In this document: piece after piece, positions 53,294-64,000 of the stretch
Layout: every line of letters begins with the position of its first letter
Numbering within the stretch: position 1 is the stretch's first letter
Assembly (NCBI RefSeq): GCF_027943255.1
Contig: NC_072892.1
Span: forward strand, 18,127,792-18,191,791
Origin: Anastrepha obliqua
Taxonomy: Eukaryota > Arthropoda > Insecta > Diptera > Tephritidae
Reading direction: 5' to 3'
DNA: 64,000 nt
Program-made: the position numbers and the translations under genes
Notes under the pieces: model-generated
Told to the model about the DNA's origin: nothing
Seen by the model: the letters and a program-made list of their open reading frames with translations, nothing else
Database searches by the model: none

Positions 53294-54341
53294 GTAAATA
53301 TTTTAATTTACTTTTGATTTTACTAAAATTTACACGTTGAGTCTATCTTCAAAACCAAATTATAGTAGGTTTGCTATTTAAAACAAAATCTACGATCAGA
53401 ATCAAGGCAAATCTATTAAGGGGAGGTTCTAGTGCAAAAGCCCGAAAATGTGTATAATTTTATGATTTTTTGTTTTGAGAGTACATTCGTATTTTTTTAA
53501 TAAACTTTTGTGGCATTTATTTGTCAATATTTTAAAAAGTTGACAAAAAGTAAAGTAATACAAAATGGCAGCTGCAGCCCTCACTGACGACGGTCCACAC
53601 TGGGCCAGAAGACCCGAGTGAGTGGCCAAAAATAAAAATTTTCGACTTAATTTAAACAGGAAATTTATAACATCATCTTATTTTGAGTAATTTTGTACAC
53701 CAAATTATGAAGTTTCATTAGTTTTTAATATATCAATTAGTTTTTTTTATGTAACAGTTCAAAGTCAAAGTTTTAGTTCGATTTTTAACACTTTCAAACA
53801 ATGTTTATCAATAAGTTGTTGTGAAAAATACTACTCAAGATATTATTATCGTCCATAACTTTTCTTTATGGATATCAAAAAATAATTTATAATTGAAACC
53901 ATGTGTATTTATGTTGAATAAGTTTTTTTTTTTAACATTTAATCAACAAAATCTGTTTTTTATTCATACATGACTTACTTTGAAAACAAAGTTCCCCGAA
54001 GTTCCCCTATCAAATGAGTTAAATTTTATGCCAAATTGTTCGTAAAGAAGTATTAAATAAGGTATATATGCGCCTTTTTGCGCCTTTTCATAAACATGTC
54101 TGAAATATCGATATTAGTGTGAGAGAAATCTCAAATAATTCTGACCCATTAATGTTTGAGCCAAAACTACCGAGGGAAAATCGAGTTTAATTCAGTGTTT
54201 GCATTTACTACTTCAGAGCAGCAGTAGTACAAAGATTACAGAAACTTCAGACTCAGGCACAGTAGACAATGTGATAGGAAAACAAACTTAGAGGATCCCT
54301 TTAATCGATTACTAGATACTTCTGATCCATTACTGTCTAGT

Positions 54342-54590
54342 ATGAACAGGTTGTTTAGAGCTAATAACAGAAGACGTTTACCACTTTCAGCAGAAGTTAA
54401 ACAGTTACTTTTGTTAGATACTCAAAATATGGAAAATGATCATAGCAGTGCCAGTGCAAATGAAGACGAATATGAATCGGAAGATGAAACAGAGGCCGAA
54501 CGCGTTCATGAAATGATTGCGTCTAATGACGTTCTCAAACTTCTAGATGAACTTGAACTATCAGAAGAAGAAACTTCTGATTCTGAATAA
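54342..54590 (+). pseudogene. Acidic C-terminal remnant of a transposon protein
   Basis: An 82-residue frame, ending in a Glu/Ser/Asp-rich tail (ANEDEYESEDETEAERVHEM … LELSEEETSDSE). In-frame sequence upstream (LEDPFNRLLDTSDPLLSS) suggests that it is the end of a longer protein. No family recognised. Confidence 0.4.
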
Positions 54591-54621
54591 ATTGAGCTTA
54601 AATACAGATTCAAAAATTAAG

Positions 54622-54760
54622 TCAAATAAAAAAAATTAAAAATTACAAAAATTACAACAAAAAAAATTAAAAATTACAAAAATTACAAAAAAAAAATTAA
54701 AAATTACAAAAATTACAAAAAAAAATTAAAAATTACAAAAATTACAAAAAAAAAATTGGG
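54622..54760. repeat. Short tandem repeat of an AATTAAAAATTACAAAAATTAC unit
   Basis: About four to five imperfect 30-bp units of AAATTAAAAATTACAAAAA within the TTAA element. Confidence 0.8.
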
Positions 54761-56709
54761 ATACTAAATCGTACTAAAATCCTCCTCGCGGTGTATCCTG
54801 GGTGTATGAGTACAGCTAATTCTAGACGTATTTTCTTTGTTCTAAACCCCTAGATTCTGAGTTTGAAACAAAAATACTGATTTTTTAAATTTTATGTCCG
54901 CCATTTTGGATCCGCCATTTTGAATTTTTTAATTTTGACTTCAGATTCGCATTCATAGAGTTAAAAAACTATAATAAACGTGGTTTTAATCGGTTTTATG
55001 GCCTTTTCCTAAGAAAAAAGAGTTTTGGCCACTCACTCGGGTCTTCTGGCCCAGTGTGCGGTCGTGCGCGGTGGTGGACAGTGTGCGCGGGGCACTCTAC
55101 AGCCCTGCCAAGTGATCTGAAACGAAAAAAACAAAAAAAAAAAAAATCGTAAAGTAGATGAAATTTGGGGACCTTATGATTTTCCGATTTAAAAAGGCCT
55201 TTTTAAAAAGTGGGGACCCTTTGAAAAAGAACCTATTTTGCCCCTTTTTTTTTAAGGGGTAACACCGCTGTAGAAAATTCAAAAAATTGATTTTTTTTAT
55301 AAGCTTAAAGAATTCTTTGAACCTTTTAAAATACAGAACAAAAAGTTTTATAAGTTACCGAAGTCTATTTCATAAATATTTTAAGCTTTTAACCAAGCGT
55401 TAGTGAGTGCTACCTAACGACTTCTCCAAATTTCCAAACTTTAAACGCGTTTTTCTCAAAACACGTTTTCTGAAATTGGCACGCAGCATAACTCAAACAA
55501 TTTTAAATATTTTTAATCAGGTTTTTCACTACGTCTGTATAATAACCTTCTTAAGAGAAGAGCGTAGGGGATTTTCGATAGATGAATTTAAACGATTGTT
55601 ATAATTATTTAAGTGCCGTTTTTTTAGTCCAAAATAGAGTTTTTTCCTTCAAATGCTTGCTAATTCCACAAAAATAAATATTTTTTAAATCCCCTACGTG
55701 TTTCTCTAGCTATTCTTATCTAGATTAAGAAAAAAAATGTTTCTTTGTTCGAGATTAAAATTTGCACCCTCTGTGCTGCGTGCCGCGGAGCTCCTTCAAG
55801 GGAAACCACATTACAAAAATGTCTCCAATGCCGCCATTTTGTAAAATTTTTCGATCAAACTTTGTAGTTTTGTATTTTAGTATATAAGTAATAACTTCCC
55901 AAATCAGAGTGATTGCTTTCCCTTTCCTTCTATACAAAAAAATTCTTTAAAAATCGTGTTTATTTTACGCGTGTACAGTGGTGTTACCCCTTAACGTTAA
56001 AAAAACCATACTAACATTTTTTTTGACAAAAAACGCTTCCTGAAGGCCCCCTAAGTTGAATAAGTTTTAATTTGAGCCGCCAAACGTCGAAACCGGTGTA
56101 GTCGTTGAAGCGGAATCGCACTCCGCACCCAAAAAAAAAAAGTGTTTCGAGAAAAACGCTTTCCGAGCGCGCGCCTGTTACCTGCTTTTTCGGCCGAGGC
56201 GCTCTCTCCCCGACTAGAATTATAGTGAGACATGCCGAAGAATCAGTTAGGACCGAATTAGGCAGGCCTTACTGAGGCACGCCTCACTATTACCTTACCA
56301 AGCCCACGTTAGGCAAGGCAGGGATTGGCATGCCAGAACAATACCAAATTTGGTTGTGGTCACGAAAATCTGTGGCAGTGTCTCACTTAGGCATAAATTG
56401 GAATCCCTCACTGATTTGTAGAAGGGCATCCGGACTATTACCGAAGTTCGGTTTTTCGAACCTGCGTCTAATGAGGCAGATGTGTGGCGATACCTTTCGG
56501 GACTTGGGCCTAGTTTGGCTGCCTTATTTGCGCCTAATCACCGCCTTACCAAAATTTCTAGTCGGGTCGTCTATACGCTATAACTCGCCAAATCCATTAT
56601 ATAGGGAAATATCAATTTGCCTGAACATTTTTAAGACCTTAAGGACGAAAATAAAGTAATACAAAAAAATAAGTTTTTTTGGTCGATTTGGACTAGAACC
56701 TCCCCTTAA

Positions 56710-56879
56710 AGGTGGTATCGGTAAATCAGCTGATTTTGATTTTTTTCTTTCGCCGTGCCCATGTGGGTGTCAGTCCAGAGTTAAACAAGATGAATTCATT
56801 GTTTGTTTCCTACTTTGCCTAAACTTTCCTTTGACAATCAAACGTACAAAACATTGTTGTTGGTCTAGTGCCACCACCT
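56710..56879. mobile_element. 170-bp TTAA-flanked MITE
   Basis: AGGTGGTATCGG at the left and its counterpart CCACCACCT at the right, bordered by TTAA at 56706-56709 and 56880-56883. The left TTAA is shared with the preceding 3.3-kb element. Confidence 0.6.
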
Positions 56880-57340
56880 TTAATGAATGTGCCCGGATCA
56901 GAATTCAATACAAGGCGAATCTATTCAAGGTGGTGGCATTCGAGCAACAACAAACAACAACAATTTTTTAAATTAGAAATGTCAAGAAAATGAATAGAAG
57001 AATGGAATGAACAACACATCAAGAATTTGCCGTCATTCCGTTTTATTGGCATTTCTAAATTAACCTGACGGAATTATCCGCGAAACTCTCTCTTATCACA
57101 AAGGACGGAATAATCCACAATAAATTATTTTTTTGTAAAAGTTTGACGAAAATAAATAATTTTGTTAGTCCTGTAAAATTCTTTTTCATAAGAACAAACA
57201 GTAAAAGTTTTGCCGACTCCACGCATTTTGAATACATCGGGCATTTCGAGCGGTGATGCAAAAGGGTCAAAGGCGAGAAGAAGAAAAAGAAATCAACTAC
57301 TCTAATCACACCACTTTCTATACATACGCCTTCAATAATA

Positions 57341-58388
57341 TTGGGTATGGGAATAAGTTTCCGTCCTTTCTAAGCTAAAGTTACGAATTATTTAAACAAT
57401 TAAATAATTCATATCATTATGTGATGTATGTGGCATTGGGAGCTACAACTTTACTCCATCTTTCAGGCAGCATACGGATTCCTCTGGCGAAAAATTCGAG
57501 TTCTTTTGCAAAATCAGTTTGTCAGGTCTACCGTCCCATTCCGGCCACTTTTCTTTGAGAGCTCGATTCAAACGCATTAGCTGCAGTCGGTAGTGATGGT
57601 TTCAGATGGTTTAAGGAGTTCATTATAGATAACAACCTTCTGATCCTACCAGATGCACAACAAACCCTTTGAAGCATTAATATTTTCTTTTCGCTGTCGA
57701 CGGACCTGGTTTACCTGTCAGGGTACCATTTCTTTGACACTTAGGGTTATCATAATAGATCCATTTTTCATCGCCAGTCACGATGTGATGCAGAAAACCT
57801 TTTTTTTCTGACGTTCAAGAAGCATTTCACACGTCACGAAACGTCTCTCGACATCGCTCTCCTTCAAGTGATATTGCACCCAGTTACTTGCCTTCTGGAC
57901 CATCGCCATCGCGTGCAAACGTTTACCGACGGTTGATCTGTCACCATCCAACTCTTTAGACATATCATCAAGGGATCGACATGTGTCTTCATCCAATAAT
58001 TGTTGTAATTGAGTATCTTCGAATTTTTTCGGTGCCCCTTCACGAACTTTATCACTCGAAATCACTCTTTACTAGTTGTATTTGTTGGAGCGTGATTCCC
58101 GTGATTGATCAATATACGACACGTTTCAGCTGCACTTTTCTTTAAAAGGTAATAATGAAGCATGACTTCCCGCAAATGGTGTTTTTTCGGGACGAACGTA
58201 GACATTTTTGGATAAAACATTCAGATAAAAAAGGATCTTTGCGCTTCAAACGAATGCCAACTACTGCGATGCGATCGAGACCTCACATATACACCTTCAA
58301 ATCACCAGTATATTATTAGAGCGAACACAAAAATAGTATCAGCAGCGACACCTCTTTTACGAGGGCGGAAACTTATTCTCATACCCAA
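57341..58388 (-). mobile_element. Mariner, internally rearranged
   Basis: TA at 57339-57340, ends TTGGGTATGGGAATAAGTTT and the matching inverse at 58388. Minus-strand coding: HTH at 58065-57778 (GAPKKFEDTQLQQLLDEDTC, GDRSTVGKRLHAM, then VQYHLKESDVERR), followed in another frame by VTGDEKWIYYDNPK (first Asp) near 57775. The second Asp region is deleted; a C-terminal trace remains near 57460-57560. Confidence 0.75.
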
Positions 58389-58689
58389 AAAGAGGTTTGC
58401 TCAGTAAACAACTTTCTCGTTCCCTCTTGACAAATCGGCTCCCTTAGCAGTTTCTTGCTGAATCTAAACATTTTGAGTGAAATTGGAGGAAAATCAATTT
58501 TATTGGTTCTTATTATTTTATCTGAATACTTTAATTTTTATAACTTTAAAAAATTTTCACAATAACTTTTATGGGCGAAATAAAAAAAAATTTCATTCTC
58601 CTGTTAGCCAGGAAAAAGTCGACATACCCATATCCTTGTCAACATGTAAACTTTTATTAGACAGATAGACCATTACTGTTGTAGTATAG

Positions 58690-58983
58690 ATCTAGGAATC
58701 GTAGAAAGGTGTCTCATCTGTATACTGTCTAATGGGCAGACATGCCCCTAGATTAGACCCCATCCTATGACTATTGTAGAAGCTTTCAGGATATAGAAGA
58801 GAAAGAACCAGTCGAGCACCTTCTATGCGGGTGCATATGGCCTGTGTGGAAGACGGTTGAGATTGCTCGGACTCGCTTTGCTGGACAACATTGTGGATAC
58901 TGCGAATTTCAAACTAGTTAATATAGCCAGCTTTTTAAAGCCCACACAATGGTTTAGAGAGGGTCAAGTAAAATAAGCCTAAT
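58690..58983 (+). pseudogene. LINE C-terminal fragment
   Basis: The phrase DIEEKEPVEHLLCGC near 58793 is the C-terminal zinc motif of RNase H-bearing LINEs. The rest is decayed with stops. Confidence 0.5.
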
Positions 58984-59138
58984 TGCGGTCGCCCCTCGGC
59001 AGACAATGGCGAACCTCCGAGTGAAACTGTAGGTCCCTCCATTTGTGGAACAATATCAAGACAGACACCATAAATAGGAGAAGGAGCTCGGCCAAACACG
59101 CAAGCAGGGTGTGCGCGCCAATTATATTTATATGTATA
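58984..59138 (+). mobile_element. tRNA-derived SINE, 5'-truncated copy
   Basis: CGCCCCTCGGCAGACAATGG to GAGCTCGGCCAAACACGC and GCGCCAATTATATTTATATG match the body and tail of the SINE at 31640. A Helitron is inserted in its TA-rich tail at 59139. Confidence 0.7.
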
Positions 59139-60926
59139 CTAGCGGACCCTCTGCCTGCTTCGCTAGGCATATCAAAATTAGAAATGAATAATGAACACTC
59201 GACTTAGATTCACTCTATGTGTATTTATTCTTTTTTTACAATATAAAGTTAATGTTAATTTTACACTTAAACTAACGCAAAGCCTTTTCGTAAACTACAT
59301 TTTTTGTTTTGCCCTGAGTTGTGGTATAAATAAACAGATGGCTTTCCTACACGTGAACATGATACATATAATTGTCCGTGGGAGAAGCATGGATATTCTA
59401 AGTCAATTCAGCGTAATTCCAGCGATTGTCCTTGTGCTTTGTTTATTGTCATTGCAAATGCAAGACGTATTGGAAATTGCAATCTTTTGAAGTCAAAAGC
59501 TAAATCTGGTGGGATCAGCGGAATACGCGGAATCAATACGTCTTCACCTTTGAATTTTCCTTTTAAAATTGTTGCTTCAATAAGATTATTCATGACCTTT
59601 TTGACTGCTAATCTTGTTCCGTTACACAATCGTGGCTGATTTAAATTTCTAAGTAAAATAATTGGTGCACCAACTTTCAATTGTAAGCGATGAGCCGGCA
59701 GTCCAGGTAAATCCAAGGAATTTAAAAATTCTGTTGGATAATTTACAGCGTCATCTTGATTTATAACTGTATCAATTGATTTAAATGTTACCATCTCACC
59801 AGGCACATCATTTAAAATATTCGCAATCAATTGACCAACATCCTTATTTTTCGCAGCCAGTATTGCTCTTTCAGCTAACCAATTGTGATTTTGATAATTT
59901 TGTCTTCAGCGCTATACCAATGCTCGAACACTTGGAGCATGAAATTTACAAAAGTATTGTAACAGAAATCCCTGAGAGCGCTATTTTAGTTATACCTGCT
60001 TTTAGGCATTTATCTCGTAAACGTGCGTTTGCCCATATAAAATTGTCTACCTAAATGCATGAAAAAAGTGTTAGCATAATCTTTTCGAGTATATATACAT
60101 ACAAAAGGATTTATTTTTTACATTTTGCTCGTCGGCTTTCGCGTTTTCTTTTCTTGGTTTTAGACTTTCACCACAAAAAAATTACGCAAACCCATGAACA
60201 AAGTTATACTAATAGAAACCTGATCTTAATACTCGAGCTACCATCAAATAAACACATTTTATTTTTTAAAAGAACATTTATTGCGACTGTCGATCCATAT
60301 TTATGGATTTCAAAAAATGTATGGATTCAACCGCTGAATAATTTCGTATTTTTTAAATCCATCTAAACTTTTACATTTGCGCATTTATATATAAACGTTT
60401 CAATATTTGTCCAAAAACTTTGAACTTTGAAAAATACAGGCTTATGGTTATTAATGGAATCAAATAATATATATTTAACGAATTTTTATTTTATCTAAAT
60501 CATAAAACGTTCAAATGAAGCTCAAAATATTTTTCCAGTTTAAAAAAAAGCAATGTGCTTTGATGCCGTGTCACGCATGCATAAAAAGGAAAGAAAAGAG
60601 AGGACAACTATTGCGTTACGGATAATACCGTCGCATACGTCACTCGACATCCAAACAATGTTATTCATGGCTGTGTATATTCTATTTATTTGCGTGTATT
60701 CTCATTCCGTTACGTAATGTCCGTATAAGGGAAACACGCAAATATTGTATTTTTCACACTTACACAACTCACGCATACTTTTACCGATTTCTTTAAAACT
60801 TCACATAAACCATCTATGAACCAATACCAATGATCTGTGAAAGTTTGATTAAAATCGGTGAATGCGTTTAGGCGTGAATCGGCGACTAACGAACACAAAA
60901 AAACGTCTCCCTTTTTATATATAAGA
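59139..60926 (-). mobile_element. Helitron, 1788 bp, twin B
   Basis: Same length and layout as twin A, inverse orientation: TC at 60926-60925, CTAG at 59139-59142 with T on the 3' side. The helicase remnant (59830-59408) translates identically to twin A, including the premature stop. At least one difference is visible (about 45284 versus its counterpart near 60626). The near-identity implies a recent common source. Confidence 0.85.
59408..59830 (-). pseudogene. Helitron helicase C-terminal domain (twin B)
   Basis: 140 codons identical in translation to 46070-46492, with the same terminating codon after LELR. The stop was therefore present before the two copies separated. Confidence 0.8.
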
Positions 60927-61700
60927 AGTAGAGTAAGGGTCGTATCACAAGACACCTTTAACTAGCCTAGGTACGTCGAAGGACAGCCACTTCACCTCGC
61001 ATAACCGAACAAATGTAATGTAGCAAAGTTTTTACATCTTTAACTTTTTCAAACGTGTATCTTCCTGAACAAGTTTCTAAAATTTTTCAACAATGTCGAA
61101 GTCGTCGTCTAAATCGGCTAGCCTGATTCTTGGCTTAATAAAGCATTGGTCTTCCTAGACAATAGTCCATGTAAACAGATGACATCTGCTGAAAAATTAT
61201 ATGGGGTGATTTTCCTTATTTAAAGAGAAACTTAATCGCGGCGCGAAACCCAATATTCTCCACAGTTGAGCTTTTCTTCCCAATTGACTTCCGTCGCATA
61301 TCACAAATATTAATGAACCCACTTAAGTCATGCTGAAAAGATTTATAGAGGTGTGCTCTCTAACAGACCGTTATTCGGCTCTGAGCGAATTTGCGAGAAT
61401 CAGCTGATTAGCTGACATCACTTGTGATTTGCTTAGAAACTGAGATTGTTTTTGTAATATACGAAAAAATCAACCAATGACACTTCGCTACTTTCTGAAC
61501 AACGACTGATTGGACGAGTGTGTGAATACATGTGAAATGATCGTGCAGAATTCGGCTACCAAGTGACGTAACAGCCAAAGTTCCCCTCACAATTTTCTTT
61601 TTCACCATAGTTAAGGAGCAAACCTTGTAAATCTATCAGCCTTGCATTCAAGTAGTGCTAAGTAAAATTCGCGGTCCTTTAATCCACAAACCATTTGACC
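60927..61700. other. Unassigned DNA
   Basis: No coding, TIR or RNA signature is recognised. It should lie in the kinase intron if the gene continues beyond the window. Confidence 0.3.
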
Positions 61701-61714
61701 TCCCCTCGAATGTA

Positions 61715-61800
61715 GGTTTGGTTAGGTTTGGCAGCCGCATCGCACATAAAGACAACGATGCCATTTAGACCACGAAATGGGTCCCCTCGCATGTACTACT
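61715..61800 (-). repeat. LINE 3' end with TTAGG-type tail (inverse copy)
   Basis: GGTTTGGTTAGGTTTGGCAG, CGCATCGCACATAAAGACAA and CCACGAAATGGG are the inverse of the LINE end at 10600-10695. Confidence 0.5.
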
Positions 61801-62089
61801 ACTTAAAAATACATCATAAAATAGGCTACGGACAGCTCCACAAGGCAGTGAAGGGTCCAAATCAGGAACATCATTTAACTTGGAGAGGTTTATAGCCAAA
61901 GGAGCAAATTTGTTCTAATAGCACATGGGAAATTGCAGGCAAAAAAGCCAATTCATAAGACGTTAAAGGTTCTCTAAAGTTCAATGAAGGAAGCGAAAAA
62001 GTAATGAATATTTTTTGAACTCGAGCTGTGTGTTTAACATGAGCAGCGTGGTGCGCTCTCCAAATGCTCTTAGAAAGGAGATGTATAGG

Positions 62090-62635
62090 GTTTTTCAGTA
62101 AGAGCGCTTCAACTTTTGAACTTTTTTGAATAAAACACAAACGGTTTGACTTTTTTAACTAATTTTTTTTTTATTATCGAGTTTGAACATATACCTTTAA
62201 GTATGAAATTCGATTTCTTTTGCATGACCACCGCGTGCACGTTTTACGAAGTCCTATCGTTGAACCCAATTTTCGACCACTCTTTTGCATAAATCGACCG
62301 AAATTCCAGCAATTTCGCGTTCAATATTGGCTCTGAGCTCACAAATCGTCGCCGGCTTGTTACTGTAGACCAATGACTTCACATAACCTCAAAACGGGAC
62401 GGCTTGTTAAATGGACCGTAAAATGGCCGTAATGCTCTTAAAGTAGCAGCAACAGAACGATTATATTCATAAAAAATTTGCACGATTTGCAATCGTTGCT
62501 CAAGTGTGTAGCGTTCCATGATGAAATGTATACTAATGAAGTTTACAAATGACAAGCGAAGAATAAAAAATATTGCGTCGTTCGCCCTCCCTATCGGAAA
62601 AAAGTTGAAGCGCACCTATTGAATAACCCTTTATA
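62090..62635 (-). mobile_element. DUF4817-type Tc1/mariner deletion derivative, 550 bp
   Basis: Left GGGTTTTTCAGTAAGAGCGC and right inverse GGGTTATTCAATAGGTGCGC form TIRs. The minus strand at about 62520-62390 encodes MERYTLEQRLQIVQIFYEYN and RSVAATLRALRPFYGPFNKP, the N-terminal HTH. The catalytic domain is deleted apart from short traces near 62200-62350. Confidence 0.7.
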
Positions 62636-62785
62636 AATCTCAGAGTATATGAGTCAGAAATAGATAAACCTAACAAAAGTTAAGATTGCATAAGATTTCG
62701 AAAAAAATGTAATTGATTTGCGTGCTTAGTTTCGTATCAAAATGCAAGGTGAAGTCCAAAATAAACAAGAATAAAATAGAAACGA

Positions 62786-64000
62786 CAGGAGCTTCAAGTT
62801 TATTTATTCAAAATAGTCGCCTCTGGCCTCGATACACTGTTTTTGCGCGATCTAAAAACTTTTCGAAAAAGTGTTTCAGGTCACTGACTAACAGGAATGT
62901 CCTTCAGGATGTGGTACACCCCTTTTGTATGGCCTCTACAGACGCAAATCGTTTTTCTGTCATGGCCAAATGCAATTTTCCGAATAGGTAGAAGTCACAG
63001 GGAGTCATATCAGGCGAATACGGTGAGTGATTGATGGTTAAAATGCGATTTCTAGTCAAAAAATCAGTCACAAGAGTGGATCGATGAGATGGTGCATTTT
63101 AATGAAATTGGCGCCAGCTTCTTCCTTCGCGGTATTCAGGGTGGATTCGACGAATGCGAAGCAACAAACGCTTCAAAACGCCAAGATAGAAAATTGCATT
63201 GACGGTTTGGCCTGTTGGTACGAACTCCTTGTGGACAAATCCCTTGGAATCGTAAAAAGAAATGAACATCGACTTGATTTTTGACTTCTACAAACGCGAT
63301 TTTTTGGTGATGGCTCATCAGGGGCCTTCCATTCGGCACTTTGACGCTTAGTATCAGGTTCAGGTTAGAAACTCCACGTTTTATCACCAGTTACAATGTT
63401 TTAAAGGAAGTTCTCGTATTTTCTCGCCTCTTTAATGAGGCCTTTCGAATGTTGAATTCTGAGCAATTTTTGGGACTCAGTTAAATTGTGCGGAACGAAA
63501 CGTACACAGACCTTTTGTAAGCCCAAATGATAAGTTAAAATGCGATAAATCGATGTTTTGGAGATATTCAACCCAGATTCCATGAATTTCAAATATGATT
63601 TCGGTTCATTTTTGATAAATTTACCAACAATTTCGATGGAGTTTTCGGTGATTACTGATTTTGGGCTGTCATTTATGTTCTCACAACCATCTCTGAAACG
63701 TGTAAACCACTCACGAACTCTGGCACGAGACAGACAATCATCGCCATCAACTTTTTTCATCAATTCAAACGTTTCGGTAAACGTTTTACCGATTTTAAAG
63801 CAAAATTTGATATTAGGTTTTTGTTCGAAACTCATTTTTGTACCGATGACACAAACATACTGACACTTTAGACACAATAACTTCGCTTCCACTGAACCGA
63901 ATGTCACCAAGCTTTCACTGAAAGTCAGCTAGGGATGTAACTTCCTACGCACTAACTCAAATAAAAAGATGGCGCCATCAAAAACATTTCTATGACGCCA
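62786..64000 (-). mobile_element. DD34D mariner (GVQW/HTH_48-type transposase), running off the window
   Basis: A minus-strand transposase lies between 63834 and about 62810. The N-terminal frame 63834-63401 reads SFEQKPNIKFCFKIGKTFTE, LSRARVREWFTRFRDGCENI, GLNISKTSIYRIL and FVPHNLTESQKLLRIQHSKG. The catalytic part follows in shifted frames (GRPLMSHHQKIAFVEVKNQV near 63320; C-terminal CDFYLFGKLHLAMTEKRF near 62960). Several frameshifts make it a pseudogene. The distal TIR is probably at or beyond 64000. Confidence 0.7.

Larger units (their letters stand above)
53420..56705 (+). mobile_element. TTAA-flanked 3.3-kb TIR element (Kolobok/piggyBac-like)
   Basis: TTAA at 53416-53419 and 56706-56709. 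Left GGGGAGGTTCTAGTGC, right the inverse of GGGGAGGTTCTAGTCC. The repeated phrase ACTCACTCGGGTCTTCTGGC (inverse near 53605, direct near 55030) shows internal inverted duplication. The only coding trace is a short acidic tail at 54342-54590, so it is probably a deletion derivative. Confidence 0.7.

Noticed and set aside
59191..60366. Four + strand frames (59191, 59439, 59785, 60055) as small genes, with identical copies at 45534-46709
   Set aside because: They are antisense or out of frame to the Helitron helicase remnant. Their conservation is explained by the twin Helitron copies.
53294..64000. Further RCC1 exons of the kinase gene
   Set aside because: I looked for in-phase segments with WG-x-G-x-x-GQLG-type repeats bounded by AG/GT and found none. 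The stretch is accounted for largely by transposons.
1..64000. CRISPR arrays, bacterial operons or prophage
   Set aside because: The tandem arrays have no spacers, the genes have spliceosomal introns, and all mobile elements are eukaryotic types.

Overview
The window looks like genome sequence from a higher fly. It is AT-rich, has short phase-consistent exons separated by very large introns, and is packed with Tc1/mariner-type elements, Helitrons, RNase H-bearing LINEs and SINEs. The repeat content resembles tephritid fruit flies, but the genus is an inference. Only two host genes can be supported, both on the + strand.

Gene 1 (12951-21340, 5 exons) encodes a 214-residue Rab-family GTPase that most resembles Drosophila RabX4. 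Gene 2 (30349 to at least 53293, 10 visible exons, 3' end not found in the window) encodes a NIMA-related kinase followed by the start of an RCC1 repeat domain. That architecture matches Drosophila niki (the NEK8/NEK9-like group). Every exon junction in both genes keeps the reading frame and has GT..AG borders. About 2.1 kb of coding sequence is therefore spread over more than 40 kb, and transposable elements explain most of the difference.

Layout: 0-4 kb holds TIR elements and LINE debris. 4.8-5.65 kb is a long palindrome. 6.06-9.13 kb is a three-level nest (DD37D element, then an IS630/Tc1-mariner element, then a Helitron). 10.85-11.93 kb is a satellite-bearing foldback-like repeat. 12.95-21.34 kb is the Rab gene; its 7.1-kb third intron holds a DD37D element interrupted by a LINE, a mariner interrupted by LINE debris, and a Tc1 deletion derivative. 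21.8-30.3 kb is intergenic, with a long-TIR mariner, LINE RNase H, a TTAA element, an RTE-like LINE carrying a SINE, and a second foldback-like repeat. 30.3-53.3 kb is the kinase gene; its introns hold mariners, a tRNA-derived SINE, a Tc1 deletion derivative, a DD37D element with a Helitron inside it, an unclassified long-TIR transposon, a third foldback-like repeat, three more Helitrons or Helitron pieces and an intact-ORF mariner. 53.3-64 kb is presumably the next kinase intron. It holds a 3.3-kb TTAA element, mariners and a Helitron that is a near-identical inverted twin of the one at 45-46.8 kb.

The least explained structures are the three foldback-like units with pentanucleotide arrays, the long-TIR transposon at 36.8-39 kb with a zinc-ribbon-like protein, the short CAA-tailed SINE-like family with perfect target duplications, and the two Tc1 copies that share one internal deletion. 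No prokaryotic features, CRISPR array, rRNA gene or stand-alone tRNA gene was seen.
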